A stretch of DNA of 7,478 nucleotides, taken from Bacillota bacterium. Its GTDB lineage: Bacteria; Bacillota; Negativicutes; Sporomusales; UBA7701. Of the stretch, positions 6,304-7,478 are shown one piece after another. The translations under genes were made by a program, and so were the position numbers. Location of the stretch: the NCBI GenBank assembly GCA_023415075.1, contig JAEZLU010000356.1, positions 1 to 7,478 of the forward strand. Reading direction: 5' to 3'. Each line of letters opens with the position of its first letter. The stretch's first letter is position 1. The notes under the pieces were generated by a model. That model was given only the letters and a program-made list of their open reading frames with translations. It did not search any database and was not told the DNA's origin.

Positions 6304-7478
6304 ATGGGCAATGAACAAAAGTTCTACGGGTGGAAACTGGTAGGGGCCCTGTGGTGCCTTTACCTCCTAAACATGGGTTTCCCGCTGTATGGCGGCGCTG
6401 TTATCAACTCTTACCTGATTAAGGACATTCCCATGGACCGCGCCACCTTCGGCCTGGGCTTTTCGCTCCTCAACCTGTGTATCGGCCTGGTGGCCATAGT
6501 CGTCGGCATGACGATAACCAAGTGGGGCATCCGCCGCACGTTCATGATGGGCTCGGGCGTACTGATCATCGGCACGCTGTGGCTGTCGCAGGTCGCCACC
6601 CAGCCGTGGCACTACCTGGTGGGTTTTGGCGTCCTCGTTGGTTCCGGCATCGGCATGGGCACGATCATCGCCCTGTCGACGGCGGTAACCCGCTGGTTCG
6701 TCCGCTTTCGCGGCCGGGCGATGGCCGTGGCCATGACCGCATCCGGCTTCGCCGGCTTTATCGGTGCCCCGGCGATGAACAAAGTAATCGCCGCCACGAA
6801 CGGCGACTGGCGGCTGGCCTGGATGGTCGTCACCGGCATCGCTGTCCTCAGCGGCATCATCGCGTTCCTTTTCGTCAAGGAACGCCCGCAGGATCTCGGC
6901 CAAATCCCCGACGGTTCGGAACCCGACCCGGCGGCCCAGGCGGCTTCGCCCGCCAACGCCCTTGTCACCAAATACGCCTGGACACCGGCGCAGGTGTATA
7001 AAAGCTACATTTACTGGCTGACCGTCGTGGCCGCCGCCGCCAGCCAATGGCCCTTCTTCTTCTTTACCGCCCACTGGATCATGCACCTCAGGGGCAAGGG
7101 CATCAGCCCGGCCGACGCGGCTTTCGCCATGGGCCTTTTCACCATGGGCGGCATCCTCGGCCGGCTGATAAGCGGCTGGCTGATGGACCGGATTGCGGCC
7201 CGTTACGTCATGATGCTGGGCATCTGCTGCTACTTCATCGGCTCCTACCTGGCCGTCCTGGCCAGCCCCACCGCCATGGTAGCCGCCTACATCGCCGCTA
7301 TCTGCTACGGTGCCGGCTTCGGCTGGTCGTTCGTCGCCCAGAACACCATGCTCGGCCACTTCTTCGGGATGGCCGCCTATCCCAAGATCAACGGCAACCT
7401 GCAGGCCATCGCCGCCATCATGGTATCGGCCGCTGGCGTCGTCGGTGGCAAGCTGTTCGATATATACAAGAGCTATAC
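6304..7478 (+). CDS. Major facilitator superfamily transporter, oxalate/formate (OxlT) or monocarboxylate-like, 3' end cut
   Basis: The frame is open from ATG 6304 to the right edge: 391 residues seen, probably ending before the last transmembrane helix. GGAGG at 6291-6295 lies 8 bases before the start. Hydrophobic segments fit helices at about 10-36, 50-72, 79-97, 103-128, 139-160 and 170-191, a polar central loop at about 192-235, then about 236-260, 271-294, 300-320, 323-348 and 360-384. The basic loop between helices 2 and 3 (TKWGIRRT, 72-79) and GRLISGWLMDR (286-296) after helix 8 are MFS loop motifs. RWFVRFRGRAMAVA (130-143), KERPQDLGQIPDG (192-204) and HFFGMAAYPKINGNL (352-366) resemble the OxlT/monocarboxylate carrier branch. 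It is an inner-membrane carrier. Import of the carboxylate handled by the CoA-transferase, or substrate/product exchange, is inferred from operon position only. A long antisense frame across it is a coding shadow. Confidence 0.88.
   Translation, partial: MGNEQKFYGWKLVGALWCLYLLNMGFPLYGGAVINSYLIKDIPMDRATFGLGFSLLNLCIGLVAIVVGMTITKWGIRRTFMMGSGVLIIGTLWLSQVATQPWHYLVGFGVLVGSGIGMGTIIALSTAVTRWFVRFRGRAMAVAMTASGFAGFIGAPAMNKVIAATNGDWRLAWMVVTGIAVLSGIIAFLFVKERPQDLGQIPDGSEPDPAAQAASPANALVTKYAWTPAQVYKSYIYWLTVVAAAASQWPFFFFTAHWIMHLRGKGISPADAAFAMGLFTMGGILGRLISGWLMDRIAARYVMMLGICCYFIGSYLAVLASPTAMVAAYIAAICYGAGFGWSFVAQNTMLGHFFGMAAYPKINGNLQAIAAIMVSAAGVVGGKLFDIYKSY

Noticed and set aside
6367..7359. Long antisense frame of 330 codons across the transporter gene
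   Set aside because: It lies opposite a clear MFS coding frame with hydrophobic helices and a good ribosome binding site. Its translation is rich in Gly, Asp, His and Ala with no recognisable fold, typical of the complement of GC-rich codons.

Overview
The window is one co-directional gene block, all on the + strand. It is GC-rich and dominated by GCC/GGC codons, with tight spacing and strong purine-rich ribosome binding sites in front of most genes. Strong Shine-Dalgarno sites, a clostridial-type propionate/acetate CoA-transferase, and a quinone-linked FixABCX module in GC-rich DNA would fit a Gram-negative-walled Firmicute (Negativicutes/Sporomusaceae-like). This taxonomic guess rests on protein style only and is low confidence.

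Layout: (1) 1-575, the C-terminal part of a family I CoA-transferase (Pct/YdiF type), cut by the left edge. (2) 583-1725 and 1760-2899, two adjacent acyl-CoA dehydrogenase (ACAD) family genes of almost identical length. (3) 2926-3705 fixA, 3723-4658 fixB, 4708-5991 fixC and 5988-6278 fixX: a complete FixABCX set (electron transfer flavoprotein, flavoprotein quinone oxidoreductase and ferredoxin-like protein). (4) 6304-7478, a major facilitator transporter resembling the oxalate/formate and monocarboxylate carriers, cut by the right edge. No gap exceeds 50 bases, so there is no large non-coding region. No promoter for the operon and no terminator were seen; both probably lie outside the window.

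How the genes may work together: the transporter brings in a carboxylic acid, the CoA-transferase converts it to its CoA thioester, the ACAD pair oxidises or reduces the thioester at the alpha-beta bond, and FixAB-FixC-FixX exchange the electrons with the quinone pool (and possibly NADH/ferredoxin). The logic matches the carnitine-reducing cai/fix system of Escherichia coli, and the gene order resembles the E. coli ydiFO/ydiQRST cluster. No hydratase, hydroxyacyl-CoA dehydrogenase or thiolase is present, so a single redox step on the CoA ester is more likely than full beta-oxidation encoded here.

Most interesting point: the two ACADs have lost complementary parts of the active site. The first keeps the catalytic Glu, the flavin/substrate motif and the substrate-side Arg, but lacks the residues that normally reach across the dimer interface to hold the FAD adenosine-pyrophosphate. 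The second keeps exactly those cross-interface residues, but has Asn in place of the catalytic Glu and has lost the flavin and substrate motifs. This predicts an obligate heteromeric ACAD with one functional FAD site per pair. A second point is a perfect 18-base palindrome in an AT-rich gap directly in front of the fixC ribosome binding site.
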